From contig NZ_WXYO01000007.1 of the NCBI RefSeq assembly GCF_009901585.1, forward strand, positions 62,001 through 126,000: DNA of 64,000 nucleotides, read 5' to 3'. Positions 28,101 through 35,743 of this stretch are shown here, piece by piece. Within the stretch, counting starts at the first letter, position 1; the number at the start of each line of letters is the position of its first letter. The stretch is from Poritiphilus flavus. GTDB lineage: Bacteria; Bacteroidota; Bacteroidia; Flavobacteriales; Flavobacteriaceae. The notes beneath the pieces are model-generated. The model was not told the DNA's origin. It made no database searches and saw nothing but the letters and a program-made list of their open reading frames with translations. Both the position numbers and the translations under genes were made by a program.

Positions 28101-29219
28101 TTAAATGATAGTGGATTTTCCCAATCCGATGTTTTCCTTGTTCATACTCTGGTAATCGTCCGAATCTACGATATTGCTTGCTACAAACTCCCCAACTTCG
28201 TCCGTGCCGTATTTGCTCTGTGCATCCAGGTCTTCCGTTACTATGCCTTTTTTCATAGACTTGTTTATCGCTGCAACAACCGCTTGAGCTTCTTCAGTTA
28301 ACCCAAAATGATCCAATAACATGGCTGCTGAAAGTATGGACGCCACAGGGTTGGCCATGTTCTTTCCCTTAGCCTGTGGGTAGGAGCCGTGAATGGGTTC
28401 AAACAATGCGTGCTGCTCTCCTACCGAAGCTGAAGGTAAGAGGCCAATCGATCCGCCTATTACACTTCCTTCATCCGAAAGGATATCCCCAAACAGATTG
28501 TCGGTAAGAATGACATCAAACTGCCTGGGATTCAATATGATCTGCATGGCGGCATTGTCTGCAAACAGGAAATCGAGTTTTACTTCAGGGTAACTTTCCG
28601 CGATCTTTGAAACAACCCTGCGCCACAACCTGGAAGATTCCAATACATTGGCCTTGTCCACAAGGGTTAGCTTTTTCTTTCTTCCTTTGGCGGCTTTGAA
28701 AGCCAGATGCGCAATTCTACTGATCTCTTTTTCCGTATACACACAAAGATCCGAAGCCCGTGTACCATCCTCGCTTAATGTCTTTTCTCCAAAATAGATC
28801 CCTCCGGTGAGCTCGCGATAGATTACAAAATCCGTTCCTTTGATTATCGATTTACGCAGCGGGGACTGGTCCAGCAAAGAAGGAAAAACCTGTACCGGTC
28901 TTATATTGCTGAACAGCCCTAACTCCTTGCGAAGTCTTAGCAGGCCTTGTTCCGGCCGTACCTTGGCATCTGGTTGATTGTCGTATTTAGGATCTCCGAT
29001 AGCCCCGAACAACACGGCATCTGACGCTTTGCACAGGTCCAATGTGGCTTCTGGTAGGGGGTCTCCGGTTTCTTCAATAGCAATGGCGCCTACAGAGGCA
29101 GAAGTAAATGTAAATTGATGTCCAAAGGTCTCCTCAACCGCCTGAAGGCATTTTACGGCCTGTGCGGTTACCTCTGGGCCGACCCCATCTCCGGATAGCA
29201 GGGCGATCTTCAAATTCAT
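28101..29219 (-). CDS. leuB: 3-Isopropylmalate dehydrogenase
   Basis: This 372-residue enzyme oxidises and decarboxylates 3-isopropylmalate in leucine synthesis. Typical segments are LLSGDGVGPEVTAQAVK, AVLFGAIGDPKYDN, LLRLRKELGLFSNIRPVQVF, the Arg-rich TDFVIYRELTGGIYFGE, and the metal-binding VDKANVLESSRLWRRVV with the Asp in DNLFGDILSDE. GSIGLLPSASVG and HALFEPIHGSYP complete the active site. Length and motifs are normal. It starts one base after the leuA stop, so the two are coupled in one operon (leuA-leuB). leuC and leuD are not adjacent here. Confidence 0.97.
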   Translation of the reverse strand: MNLKIALLSGDGVGPEVTAQAVKCLQAVEETFGHQFTFTSASVGAIAIEETGDPLPEATLDLCKASDAVLFGAIGDPKYDNQPDAKVRPEQGLLRLRKELGLFSNIRPVQVFPSLLDQSPLRKSIIKGTDFVIYRELTGGIYFGEKTLSEDGTRASDLCVYTEKEISRIAHLAFKAAKGRKKKLTLVDKANVLESSRLWRRVVSKIAESYPEVKLDFLFADNAAMQIILNPRQFDVILTDNLFGDILSDEGSVIGGSIGLLPSASVGEQHALFEPIHGSYPQAKGKNMANPVASILSAAMLLDHFGLTEEAQAVVAAINKSMKKGIVTEDLDAQSKYGTDEVGEFVASNIVDSDDYQSMNKENIGLGKSTII

Positions 29220-30392
29220 TTAAGCAATGCTTTCGATATTGACCTTGCTGGCAATTACGATCTGATGGATATCCTCATCCAAAATCTCCTTTTTGCGATC
29301 TGCAAACTTCAGGAATTCATCGTAGACGCTGTCCAGCTGAACCTTGGTAAGCTCATAACCCACTTTTTTGGCCCGATAGGCCAGGGCAGCCCTTCCGCTT
29401 CTCGCGGTCAGCACTATAGAAGATTCATTGACTCCTACATCCTCAGGATCAATGATCTCATAAGTCTCCCTTTTCTTGATTACCCCGTCCTGGTGTATTC
29501 CGGAGCTGTGGGCAAAGGCATTGGAACCAACGATAGCTTTGTTGGGCTGCACAGGCATACCCATTTTTTGAGAAACCATCTGGCTTGTACTGTACAACAA
29601 CTTGCTGTTAATCCCCGTATCCAGATTGAGATCCGGGTGCTGCCGCAGTATCATCACCACCTCTTCAAGGGAAGTATTGCCGGCACGCTCTCCAATACCA
29701 TTGATGGTACATTCAATTTGCCTTGCCCCGTTTATTACCCCTGAAATGGAGTTGGCGGTGGCCAGGCCAAGGTCGTTGTGGCAATGACAGGATAAAATAG
29801 CTTTTTCTATCCCTTTAACATTCTCTTTCAGATACTTCATTTTGGCTCCATACTCTTCAGGAAGGCAGTATCCCGTAGTGTCAGGAATGTTCAGAACAGT
29901 GGCGCCGGCTTTGATAACCGCCTCACATACCCTTGCGAGGTATTCGTTATCGGTTCTTCCCGCGTCTTCAGCATAGAATTCGATATCCTCTACGAATGAT
30001 TTCGCATACTTTACTGCTTCTACCGCTCTTTCCAGGATCTTTTCTCGAGTGGAGTTGAATTTAAATTTGATGTGTGAGTCCGAAGTTCCGATTCCGGTGT
30101 GAATTCTGGGTATCCTGGCAGATTTAAGCGCTTCCGCCGCGACTTCAATGTCTTTTTTAACCGCTCGGGTCAGCCCGCAAACTGTAGCCTCTTTGACCAC
30201 TTTGGCAATTTCGGATACCGATTGGAAATCCCCAGGGCTTGAAATGGGAAATCCGGCTTCTATGATATCCACTCCCAACTGGTCCAGACGTTCTGCAATG
30301 ACCAGCTTCTGGGACGTGTCTAACTTACAGCCGGGAACCTGCTCCCCATCCCTTAAAGTGGTATCAAAAATGTGTACCTTATCTTTACGCAT
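29220..30392 (-). CDS. leuA: 2-Isopropylmalate synthase, short form lacking the regulatory domain
   Basis: This enzyme condenses acetyl-CoA with 2-oxoisovalerate in the committed step of leucine synthesis. The catalytic TIM barrel ([72 protein letters not shown]) is followed by the linker and helical subdomain ([19 protein letters not shown]). At 390 residues it lacks the C-terminal LeuA allosteric dimer domain that in long enzymes of over 500 residues confers leucine feedback inhibition. Shorter enzymes are known in Bacteroidetes, so this looks natural rather than truncated. An inverted repeat (30446-30451 with 30460-30465) lies about 55-75 bp upstream of the ATG and may be regulatory. It overlaps nothing and is followed at one base by leuB. 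Confidence 0.93.
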   Translation of the reverse strand: MRKDKVHIFDTTLRDGEQVPGCKLDTSQKLVIAERLDQLGVDIIEAGFPISSPGDFQSVSEIAKVVKEATVCGLTRAVKKDIEVAAEALKSARIPRIHTGIGTSDSHIKFKFNSTREKILERAVEAVKYAKSFVEDIEFYAEDAGRTDNEYLARVCEAVIKAGATVLNIPDTTGYCLPEEYGAKMKYLKENVKGIEKAILSCHCHNDLGLATANSISGVINGARQIECTINGIGERAGNTSLEEVVMILRQHPDLNLDTGINSKLLYSTSQMVSQKMGMPVQPNKAIVGSNAFAHSSGIHQDGVIKKRETYEIIDPEDVGVNESSIVLTARSGRAALAYRAKKVGYELTKVQLDSVYDEFLKFADRKKEILDEDIHQIVIASKVNIESIA

Positions 30393-30445
30393 TATATTTA
30401 CATTCTTTATGTCACCTATACGAATATATACTTAGCTTATCGAAC

Positions 30446-30465
30446 ACCCTGAAAGTAAACAGGGT
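30446..30465. promoter_or_regulatory. Inverted repeat in the leuA upstream region
   Basis: ACCCTG (30446-30451) and CAGGGT (30460-30465) form a 6-bp inverted repeat with an 8-bp centre, located between divergent leuA and the gene at 30539. It may be an operator or a leader hairpin. No leucine-rich leader peptide is visible. Confidence 0.3.
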
Positions 30466-30538
30466 ATTTACAATGTTAAGTTACATTTAAGGTTATGTAA
30501 TTTACTGGTAAACAATTATTTAAATTGTATTTTTTACG

Positions 30539-32083
30539 ATGACAAATACCCATAAAGATGCCTTGTTTGTCTTGGTCAAGTCGCTTTCCAAATCCGAAAA
30601 ACGTCAGTTTAAGTTGTACGTCGGGCGGCTTGGGGTAAATACTGATGCCAAATTTCTTGCCCTATTCAATTTACTAGACAAGATGAGGGCTTATGATGAA
30701 GGGATCATCATAGAAAGCGGGATCGTAAAAAAGACCCAACTCTCCAATCTCAAAGCCCATTTATACAGGCAGATCCTGGTTAGCCTTAGGCTAAATCCTG
30801 TTAACCAGAATATCCGTGTACAGATCAGGGAACAACTGGATTTCGCGACCATCCTCTATCAAAAAGGCCTTTACAAACAAAGCCTCAAGATCCTGGACAA
30901 AGTGAAGGCGACAGCGATAGAAAACGAAGAAAAGAATATTGCTTACGAGATCGTGGAGTTGGAAAAGATCATTGAGACCCAGTATATCACCCGAAGTATT
31001 CCAGACAGGGCAGATGAATTGGCGGTTCAGGCAAAAACGCTTTCGGAGCAGAATGTGATGACCAGCAAGCTTTCCAATCTTTCACTTCAGTTATATGGTA
31101 TGATGCTAAAGGTTGGGTATGTCCGAAATGATGAGGATTTTCAGAAAGTACAGCGCTACTTTGATGCCCATTTGCCAAAATACCAGATCGAAGATCTGGG
31201 TTTCCGGGAAAAACTGTGGCTTTATAAGGCACACCTTTGGTACAGTTTCCTGATCCAGGATTTCTTGTCGTGCTACAAATACGCCAACAAATGGGTAGAT
31301 CTTTTTTACGAACAGAAAGAGATGATCTACCTGAATCCCGTTTTTTTTCTAAAGGGAAATCATTATTTGTTAGAGTCTTTGTTTTTTGTAAAATATAGCA
31401 CTCAATTTAAAGTGACACTTGATAAGCTTGAGGCCATTGTCAGTGAACCCAATTTTCCTAAGAACGACAATATTGCCTCCCTGGCTTTCCTGTATATCAA
31501 TGCCAACAAACTGAACCTTCACTTCCTTGAAGGGACTTTTGAGAAAGGCCTGTACCTGGTCAAGATCATTGAGTACGGGATCGCAAAACACAAAGACCGG
31601 ATCGATGCCCATCACGTTATGGTATTTTATTACAAAATAGCCTGTCTGTATTTTGGTGTTGGCGACAACAAAATGTGCATACAGTATTTGAAACGCATCA
31701 TCAACAATAAGAACCTTAAAATGAGGGAAGACCTCATGTGTTTTGCCAGGGTGCTGAGCCTGGTAGCTCACTATGAAGCCGGAATGGATTATCACCTGGA
31801 AGTGCAGCTAAAAAGCACTTACAAATTCCTGCTTAAAATGAATGATCTCCATGAAGTCCAGAAAGAAATGATTCGCTTTTTGAGAAACCTGGGAGACATT
31901 TATCCACATGAATTGAAACAGGAATTCCGGAAGCTCTACGACCGCTTAAAAAAGTACGAGAATCACCCTTATGAAAAGAGGGCTTTCCTCTATCTTGATA
32001 TCTTGTCATGGCTGGAAAGCCATTTACAAAATAAGCCTGTAGCCCAGATCATAAGGGAAAAGGCTATGGTACTTACTCGTTAA
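30539..32083 (+). CDS. Conserved hypothetical alpha-solenoid protein, 514 residues
   Basis: This soluble, nearly all-helical protein has repeated paired helices that look TPR-like, for example QLDFATILYQKGLYKQSLKIL, IAYEIVELEKIIETQ, HHVMVFYYKIACLYFGVGDN and AGMDYHLEVQLKSTYKFLL. No signal peptide, membrane helix or catalytic motif is present. It opens with HKDALFVLVKSLSKSEKRQF, which I have seen as a conserved N-terminus of an uncharacterised Flavobacteriaceae family. The gene diverges from leuA and its last 11 bp overlap the convergent DUF4252 gene. It may act as a scaffold for protein complexes. That is inference from fold only. Confidence 0.75.
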   Translation: MTNTHKDALFVLVKSLSKSEKRQFKLYVGRLGVNTDAKFLALFNLLDKMRAYDEGIIIESGIVKKTQLSNLKAHLYRQILVSLRLNPVNQNIRVQIREQLDFATILYQKGLYKQSLKILDKVKATAIENEEKNIAYEIVELEKIIETQYITRSIPDRADELAVQAKTLSEQNVMTSKLSNLSLQLYGMMLKVGYVRNDEDFQKVQRYFDAHLPKYQIEDLGFREKLWLYKAHLWYSFLIQDFLSCYKYANKWVDLFYEQKEMIYLNPVFFLKGNHYLLESLFFVKYSTQFKVTLDKLEAIVSEPNFPKNDNIASLAFLYINANKLNLHFLEGTFEKGLYLVKIIEYGIAKHKDRIDAHHVMVFYYKIACLYFGVGDNKMCIQYLKRIINNKNLKMREDLMCFARVLSLVAHYEAGMDYHLEVQLKSTYKFLLKMNDLHEVQKEMIRFLRNLGDIYPHELKQEFRKLYDRLKKYENHPYEKRAFLYLDILSWLESHLQNKPVAQIIREKAMVLTR

Positions 32084-32600
32084 CCAAACCCGGAGTTTTG
32101 ACGTTAAAGTGCTGGATGAGGCCTTCATCCAGGTTCTCAAAGTGTTTACTTTGAGCCATTTGTTTGATTTTAACCGGATCGAAATTCCCATTGAAATAGA
32201 TGAAGGAGCCACTGCGTTTGTTGTTGTTGTAGATCAGGATCTCCTTAACCGTATTTCGCCTTTCCCGAATAGAGACCACATGCCTCTTGAGCTCGTCGTT
32301 ATTTCGGAAGACTTCAATAAAGGAAGTCCCGGTTATATTGTTCATTTGGGAATTAAGGAACCTGGTCTGGGAATCTGTTGTGCTGGGAAAAGACATAAAT
32401 CTGAGGTCTTTTGTATTCCCGACCAATGAGCCCATTTCCGGGGAACTACCGGCTATCATGGACAGCAAGAATTGTGGGACCCGGATCGCGGTTACCTTGT
32501 CATCGTTCTTATGGGCCTCATAAAAGCGATCTATAGAGTTGTAACTGCCACAACTCACCAGAAGGAGCAGGCAGCAAATGGATAGTGTTTTTTTGAGCAC
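32073..32600 (-). CDS. DUF4252-family lipoprotein
   Basis: This 175-residue lipoprotein (signal LSICCLLLLVSCGSYN, Cys17) has the DUF4252 pattern: YEAHKNDDKVTAIRVPQFLL, MSFPSTTDSQTRFL, and the C-terminal IYNNNKRSGSFIYFNGNFDP. DUF4252 proteins are common Bacteroidetes lipoproteins, often in ECF sigma factor operons, and have no firm function. Here it stands apart from sigma or anti-sigma genes, and its stop overlaps the convergent solenoid gene by 11 bp. Its codon use is like its neighbours. Confidence 0.85.
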   Translation of the reverse strand: MLKKTLSICCLLLLVSCGSYNSIDRFYEAHKNDDKVTAIRVPQFLLSMIAGSSPEMGSLVGNTKDLRFMSFPSTTDSQTRFLNSQMNNITGTSFIEVFRNNDELKRHVVSIRERRNTVKEILIYNNNKRSGSFIYFNGNFDPVKIKQMAQSKHFENLDEGLIQHFNVKTPGLVNE

Positions 32601-32648
32601 GGTATAGTGTTTTGTCTTGGCATCAAGCCTTCTAAAGGTATAAAAAAA

Positions 32649-33335
32649 TCAAATGCAGGAGGCCCAGATCGGGTCAGCGGGAGGAGGAGCTACGATCTGT
32701 AGCGGAGTTTTTTTAACGGGATGTACAAATGAGATACTCCTGGAATGTAATGAAATACTACCGTCCCTGTTGCTCCTCGGGGCACCGTATTTCAGATCAC
32801 CCCTTATCGGGCTACCAATAGCGGCAAGTTGGCAGCGTATCTGATGATGTCTTCCTGTTTCCAGTTGGATCTCCAGCAAATAATAATTGTCTAGCTTCTG
32901 CCTTAAGCTGTAATTGAGGATGGCCTGCTTACTATCCGGTACTTCCTTGGGATAGGCATAGGATTTATTTTGACGGGGATTCCGCTTTAACCAGTGGATC
33001 AACTTCCCGTTTTCGGCCTCGGGTTTATTCTGCACTAGCGCCCAATAGGTCTTTGTAACGGTTTTCGCAACAAACATCTTATTCAATCTGGGTAAAGCCT
33101 TAGAGGTTTTTGAGAATATTACGGCGCCTGTAGTTGGCCTGTCTAACCGGTGAACCACTCCCAGGTAAACGTTACCTTCTTTTTTATATTTCGCTTTTAG
33201 AAACCGCTTAACGATCTCACTCAAGGGAATATCTCCGGTCTTATCGCCCTGAACAATATCACCGGATCGCTTATTGATCGCGATTAAGTGATTGTCTTCG
33301 TATAATACTTCCAGATTTGAAGGGTTAGATCGCAA
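32649..33335 (-). CDS. RluA-family pseudouridine synthase with a TTG start at a repeat array
   Basis: This 228-residue RluA-type enzyme converts uridine to pseudouridine in rRNA or tRNA. It has the catalytic Asp motif HRLDRPTTGAVIFSKT and the RluA terminal ETGRHHQIRCQLAAIG. No S4 domain precedes the catalytic domain, so it is the short form. The start is unusual: the frame opens at a TTG (33335), with TAA-TAG stops 12-13 codons upstream and no ATG, GTG or other TTG between, and the octamer array begins 3 bp upstream. It may have lost its native start region to the array. Which RNA it modifies cannot be read from the sequence. panB lies upstream on the same strand, beyond the island. Confidence 0.85.
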   Translation of the reverse strand: MRSNPSNLEVLYEDNHLIAINKRSGDIVQGDKTGDIPLSEIVKRFLKAKYKKEGNVYLGVVHRLDRPTTGAVIFSKTSKALPRLNKMFVAKTVTKTYWALVQNKPEAENGKLIHWLKRNPRQNKSYAYPKEVPDSKQAILNYSLRQKLDNYYLLEIQLETGRHHQIRCQLAAIGSPIRGDLKYGAPRSNRDGSISLHSRSISFVHPVKKTPLQIVAPPPADPIWASCI

Positions 33336-33337
33336 GG

Positions 33338-33505
33338 TTTTGGAGGTTGGGAGGGTTGGATTATTAGACTATTAGATTTTTAGACTGTTGGATTTCTGGA
33401 CTTTTAGATTTTTAGACCGTTGGACCATTAGATTATTGGATTATTGGATTGTTAGACTGTTTGACTGTTGGATTTCTGGACTTTTAGATTTTTGGACTTA
33501 CGGAT
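33338..33505. repeat. Octamer array A (21 units, NNTTRGAY on the + strand)
   Basis: Twenty-one consecutive 8-bp units (such as TATTAGAC, TGTTGGAT, TTCTGGAC, TTTTAGAT) fill exactly 168 bp. On the minus strand the unit reads CYAANNRT, the same family as arrays B and F. A four-unit block at 33386-33417 recurs at 33466-33497, exactly ten units later, with one mismatch, showing higher-order duplication. The array starts 3 bp upstream of the rluA TTG and ends 27 bp before the stop of the four-helix-bundle gene. Confidence 0.9.
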
Positions 33506-33531
33506 CACTATATTCGTTTGGCAAACCTTTC

Positions 33532-33882
33532 CTATTTCATCGTGGACTTGAACTTAGATGTCATTTTTATGATTGATTGCAAATCCGAATTTATGGTATT
33601 AAAGATACTGCTGTCAATATAATTCAGGTCTTGGGCGATCAGGAGCTGTGTTTCGATTTCATATAAGGATCCGATGGCAAAGTCAAGAAACCTTCTAAAA
33701 TCTTTCTTAGTCCTTCTTGAAGTTCCTTCAGCAATATTTGAGGGTACGGAAACCGCCGCTCTCCTCAATTGAACTACAAGCCCGAATTTTTCAGTATCTG
33801 GAAAGTCGTTCGTCAATCGATAAATTGATGTACAAAAAACTCTGCTCCTTTTCCAAATATCAAGCTTTTTAAAGCTATGCAT
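33532..33882 (-). CDS. Four-helix-bundle protein, S23/IVP family
   Basis: This 116-residue protein has the family hallmarks: KLDIWKRSRVFCTSIYRLTN as first helix, the LRRAAVSVPSNIAEGTSRRT segment linking helices, and FRRFLDFAIGSLYEIETQL for the third helix. The fold is that of IVP proteins found in 23S rRNA intervening sequences and of Avd, the accessory protein of diversity-generating retroelements. No reverse transcriptase is nearby, so an Avd role is not supported. I chose the ATG at 33882 (MHSFKKL), the usual family start; the frame runs 18 codons further. The gene lies between oppositely oriented octamer arrays A and B, inside a 1.47-kb repeat island between rluA and panB. Its link to the repeats is inference. 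Confidence 0.9.
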   Translation of the reverse strand: MHSFKKLDIWKRSRVFCTSIYRLTNDFPDTEKFGLVVQLRRAAVSVPSNIAEGTSRRTKKDFRRFLDFAIGSLYEIETQLLIAQDLNYIDSSIFNTINSDLQSIIKMTSKFKSTMK

Positions 33883-33977
33883 CTTCGCTGAAATTAATCC
33901 ATCCCATGGATTCACAAAAAAGCAATTATTTTGCATTCCAGCCCTCTAAAGACCCAAATGTCAAGAAATCTATACTT

Positions 33978-34057
33978 CCATCCGTCTAGCCGTCTAATCA
34001 TCGAACCATCCAACTATCCAACCCTCCAATCATCCATCCGTCTAACCATCGAACCGC
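33978..34057. repeat. Octamer array B (10 units, CYAAYCRT-like)
   Basis: Ten consecutive 8-bp units (CCATCCGT, CTAGCCGT, CTAATCAT, CGAACCAT, CCAACTAT, CCAACCCT and others) form an array oriented opposite to array A relative to the four-helix-bundle gene. A 45-bp stretch (34012-34056) recurs in array F at 34638-34681 with one base missing and one change. Confidence 0.88.
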
Positions 34058-34076
34058 CTATCAATTTAGTTGATAG
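34058..34076. repeat. Short hairpin after array B
   Basis: CTATCAA (34058-34064) and TTGATAG (34070-34076) form a perfect 7-bp stem around a 5-nt loop directly after the last octamer of array B. Confidence 0.5.
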
Positions 34077-34112
34077 TTAACCGTTGGTAGTTTTCTGGCT
34101 TCAAAACTTGAA

Positions 34113-34232
34113 ATCCTCAATTTCACAGTTTCACAATTTTACACTTTCACAACTTCCCGATTTCTCATTTTCAAATTTTCAAATTGTCAAACCTTCAAAT
34201 TGATTCATTGTTACATTTCCAAATGTTCAAAT
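34113..34232. repeat. Octamer array C (NTTCANAN, 15 units)
   Basis: Fifteen consecutive 8-bp units such as TTTCACAG, TTTCACAA, TTTCTCAT, TTTCAAAT, TGTCAAAC and CTTCAAAT show a period of 8 but a different consensus from arrays A, B and F. The units are degenerate, more so at the right end. Confidence 0.8.
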
Positions 34233-34261
34233 AAAGTCTTAGCCTTTCTGCTTTCGAATTG

Positions 34262-34307
34262 CAGTAATCAGTGAACAGTGAACAGTAAACAGTGAACAGT
34301 AAACAGT
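34262..34307. repeat. Heptamer block D (CAGTRAA)
   Basis: Six 7-bp units (CAGTAAT, CAGTGAA, CAGTGAA, CAGTAAA, CAGTGAA, CAGTAAA) are followed by a partial unit CAGT, for 46 bp. A copy of the same length occurs as block E. Confidence 0.88.
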
Positions 34308-34415
34308 CTCCCTTACAAATTGAACCGGATCTTAAGCTTACGCTTTGACTTGGACTTAGTCTTCGTATTTCCTGCTTTTGAATTGCAGTCAAATCAGCTA
34401 ACTTGAGATTGGGGA

Positions 34416-34430
34416 GGGGTTTAGAACCCC
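34416..34430. repeat. Small hairpin GGGGTT-TAG-AACCCC
   Basis: GGGGTT (34416-34421) and AACCCC (34425-34430) form a perfect 6-bp stem with a 3-nt loop, located between heptamer blocks D and E. Confidence 0.45.
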
Positions 34431-34442
34431 GAGTTCAGTTGG

Positions 34443-34488
34443 CAGTGAACAGTGAACAGTAATCAGTAAACAGTGAACAGTAATCAGT
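34443..34488. repeat. Heptamer block E (CAGTRAA)
   Basis: Six 7-bp units (CAGTGAA, CAGTGAA, CAGTAAT, CAGTAAA, CAGTGAA, CAGTAAT) and a partial CAGT make 46 bp, the same length and design as block D 181 bp upstream. The unit order differs. Confidence 0.88.
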
Positions 34489-34806
34489 TTACCGTCTAAC
34501 CATCGAACCATCCAAACGTCTAACCATCTAGTTATCCACCCATCCATCTAATCGTCCATCCGTCTAACCGTCTACCCCTCCAACTATCTAACCGTCTAAT
34601 CATCCAATCATCCATCCGTCTAACCATCCATCCGTCTAACTATCCAACCCTCCAATCATCATCCGCCTAACCATCGAACCGTCCAAACGTCTAACCATCT
34701 AGTTATCCACCCATCCATCTAATCGTCCATCCGTCTAACCGTCTAGCCCTCCTTCTACTCGTCCAACCTTCTAACCGTCTAACCATCCATCCGTCTATCC
34801 TTCTAA
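34489..34806. repeat. Octamer array F (CYAACCRT-like, about 40 units)
   Basis: About 318 bp of 8-bp units (CTAACCAT, CGAACCAT, CCATCCGT, CTAACCGT, CCAATCAT and others) in the same orientation as array B. An 88-bp block at 34494-34581 recurs at 34665-34752 with three mismatches. The 171-bp offset is 21 units plus 3 bp, reflecting a slip at CATCATCC near 34656. The array runs up to the panB stop codon. Confidence 0.88.
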
Positions 34807-34809
34807 CAC

Positions 34810-35628
34810 TCAATACTGCTCCTCGTCACTCGGGAAATCCTGACTTTTTACATCGTTCACATAACTGGAAATGGCATTCCCCATATCTTCGTATAGATTC
34901 ATATAACGCCTCAAAAATCTCGGATTGAATTCGTGGGTCATACCCAGCAAATCATGAATGACCAGTACCTGCCCGTCCGCGTATTTACCACCGCCGATAC
35001 CAATTGTTGGAATGGAAATACTTTCGGAAACCTTTTTGGTGAGTTCGGCCGGAATTTTCTCCAACACTATACCAAAACAACCCAGTTTCTCCAGCATTTT
35101 GGCATCGTCCATCAGCTTGTCCGCTTCATCTTTTTCCTTGGCCCTAACGGTATAGGTCCCAAACTTGTAAATGGATTGAGGTGTTAAACCCAAATGCCCC
35201 ATTACCGGTATCCCGGCATTTAGGATCCTTTTTACCGATTCCTTTATTTCCACACCCCCTTCAACTTTAACCGCATGAGCTCCGCTTTCCTTCATGATCC
35301 TTATTGCGGATCGAAGCGCTTCTTTGGGATCGCTTTGATAACTGCCAAAAGGAATATCCACCACTACAAGAGCCCTTTTCACTGCTCTTATCACCGAGGA
35401 GGCATGATAGATCATTTGGTCCAGGGTGATAGGTAAAGTAGTCTCATGACCGGCCATGACATTACTGGCTGAATCACCGACCAGGATCACATCCACTTTG
35501 GCGTTATCTACGATTTTAGCCATGGAATAATCGTAGGCGGTGAGCATGGAGATCTTTTCACCCTGCTGCTTCATTTCAACGAGCGACTTTACCGTCACGC
35601 GTTTGTACTCTTTTTTTGCGGTAGACAT
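34810..35628 (-). CDS. panB: 3-Methyl-2-oxobutanoate hydroxymethyltransferase
   Basis: This 272-residue enzyme makes ketopantoate from 2-oxoisovalerate and methylene-THF, the first step of pantothenate synthesis. Diagnostic segments are [79 protein letters not shown], and [18 protein letters not shown] with HDLLGMT near the C-terminus. Metal and substrate residues appear intact. The stop at 34810 lies directly at the end of octamer array F, so any downstream co-transcription with rluA now crosses 1.47 kb of repeats. glyA, which links folate supply, is elsewhere in the window. Confidence 0.97.
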   Translation of the reverse strand: MSTAKKEYKRVTVKSLVEMKQQGEKISMLTAYDYSMAKIVDNAKVDVILVGDSASNVMAGHETTLPITLDQMIYHASSVIRAVKRALVVVDIPFGSYQSDPKEALRSAIRIMKESGAHAVKVEGGVEIKESVKRILNAGIPVMGHLGLTPQSIYKFGTYTVRAKEKDEADKLMDDAKMLEKLGCFGIVLEKIPAELTKKVSESISIPTIGIGGGKYADGQVLVIHDLLGMTHEFNPRFLRRYMNLYEDMGNAISSYVNDVKSQDFPSDEEQY

Positions 35629-35715
35629 CTTAGAATGGTTTAGAGGGCTAAATGTAAGGAGATTTGTTGGAATGCCACCGCGACTATTTAAACAGCCATA
35701 TTAGATGTTTTAGGC

Positions 35716-35723
35716 TATATTTG
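35716..35723 (+). promoter_or_regulatory. -7 box of the NTF2-like gene
   Basis: TATATTTG matches TAnnTTTG perfectly, 20 nt upstream of the ATG at 35744. A clear -33 TTTG is not visible. Confidence 0.5.
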
Positions 35724-35743
35724 GACAAAGCTAAAACCCGGAT

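Noticed and set aside
33388-33576. An open frame with repeated LLDxW residues within array A
   Set aside because: It is the translation of the octamer repeat, with low-complexity residues and no start support. It is a shadow of the repeat, not a gene.
33532-33936. Possible diversity-generating retroelement (Avd-like protein)
   Set aside because: No reverse transcriptase, template repeat or variable repeat was seen nearby, and the arrays are short tandem repeats rather than a template/variable pair.
34195-34392. An open frame of 65 residues with FTVYCSLFTDYC on the minus strand
   Set aside because: It is the translation of heptamer block D and arrays. No start signal or domain supports it.
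33338-34806. CRISPR array
   Set aside because: Units are 7-8 bp and contiguous, with no unique spacers of 30-40 bp and no cas genes in the window.
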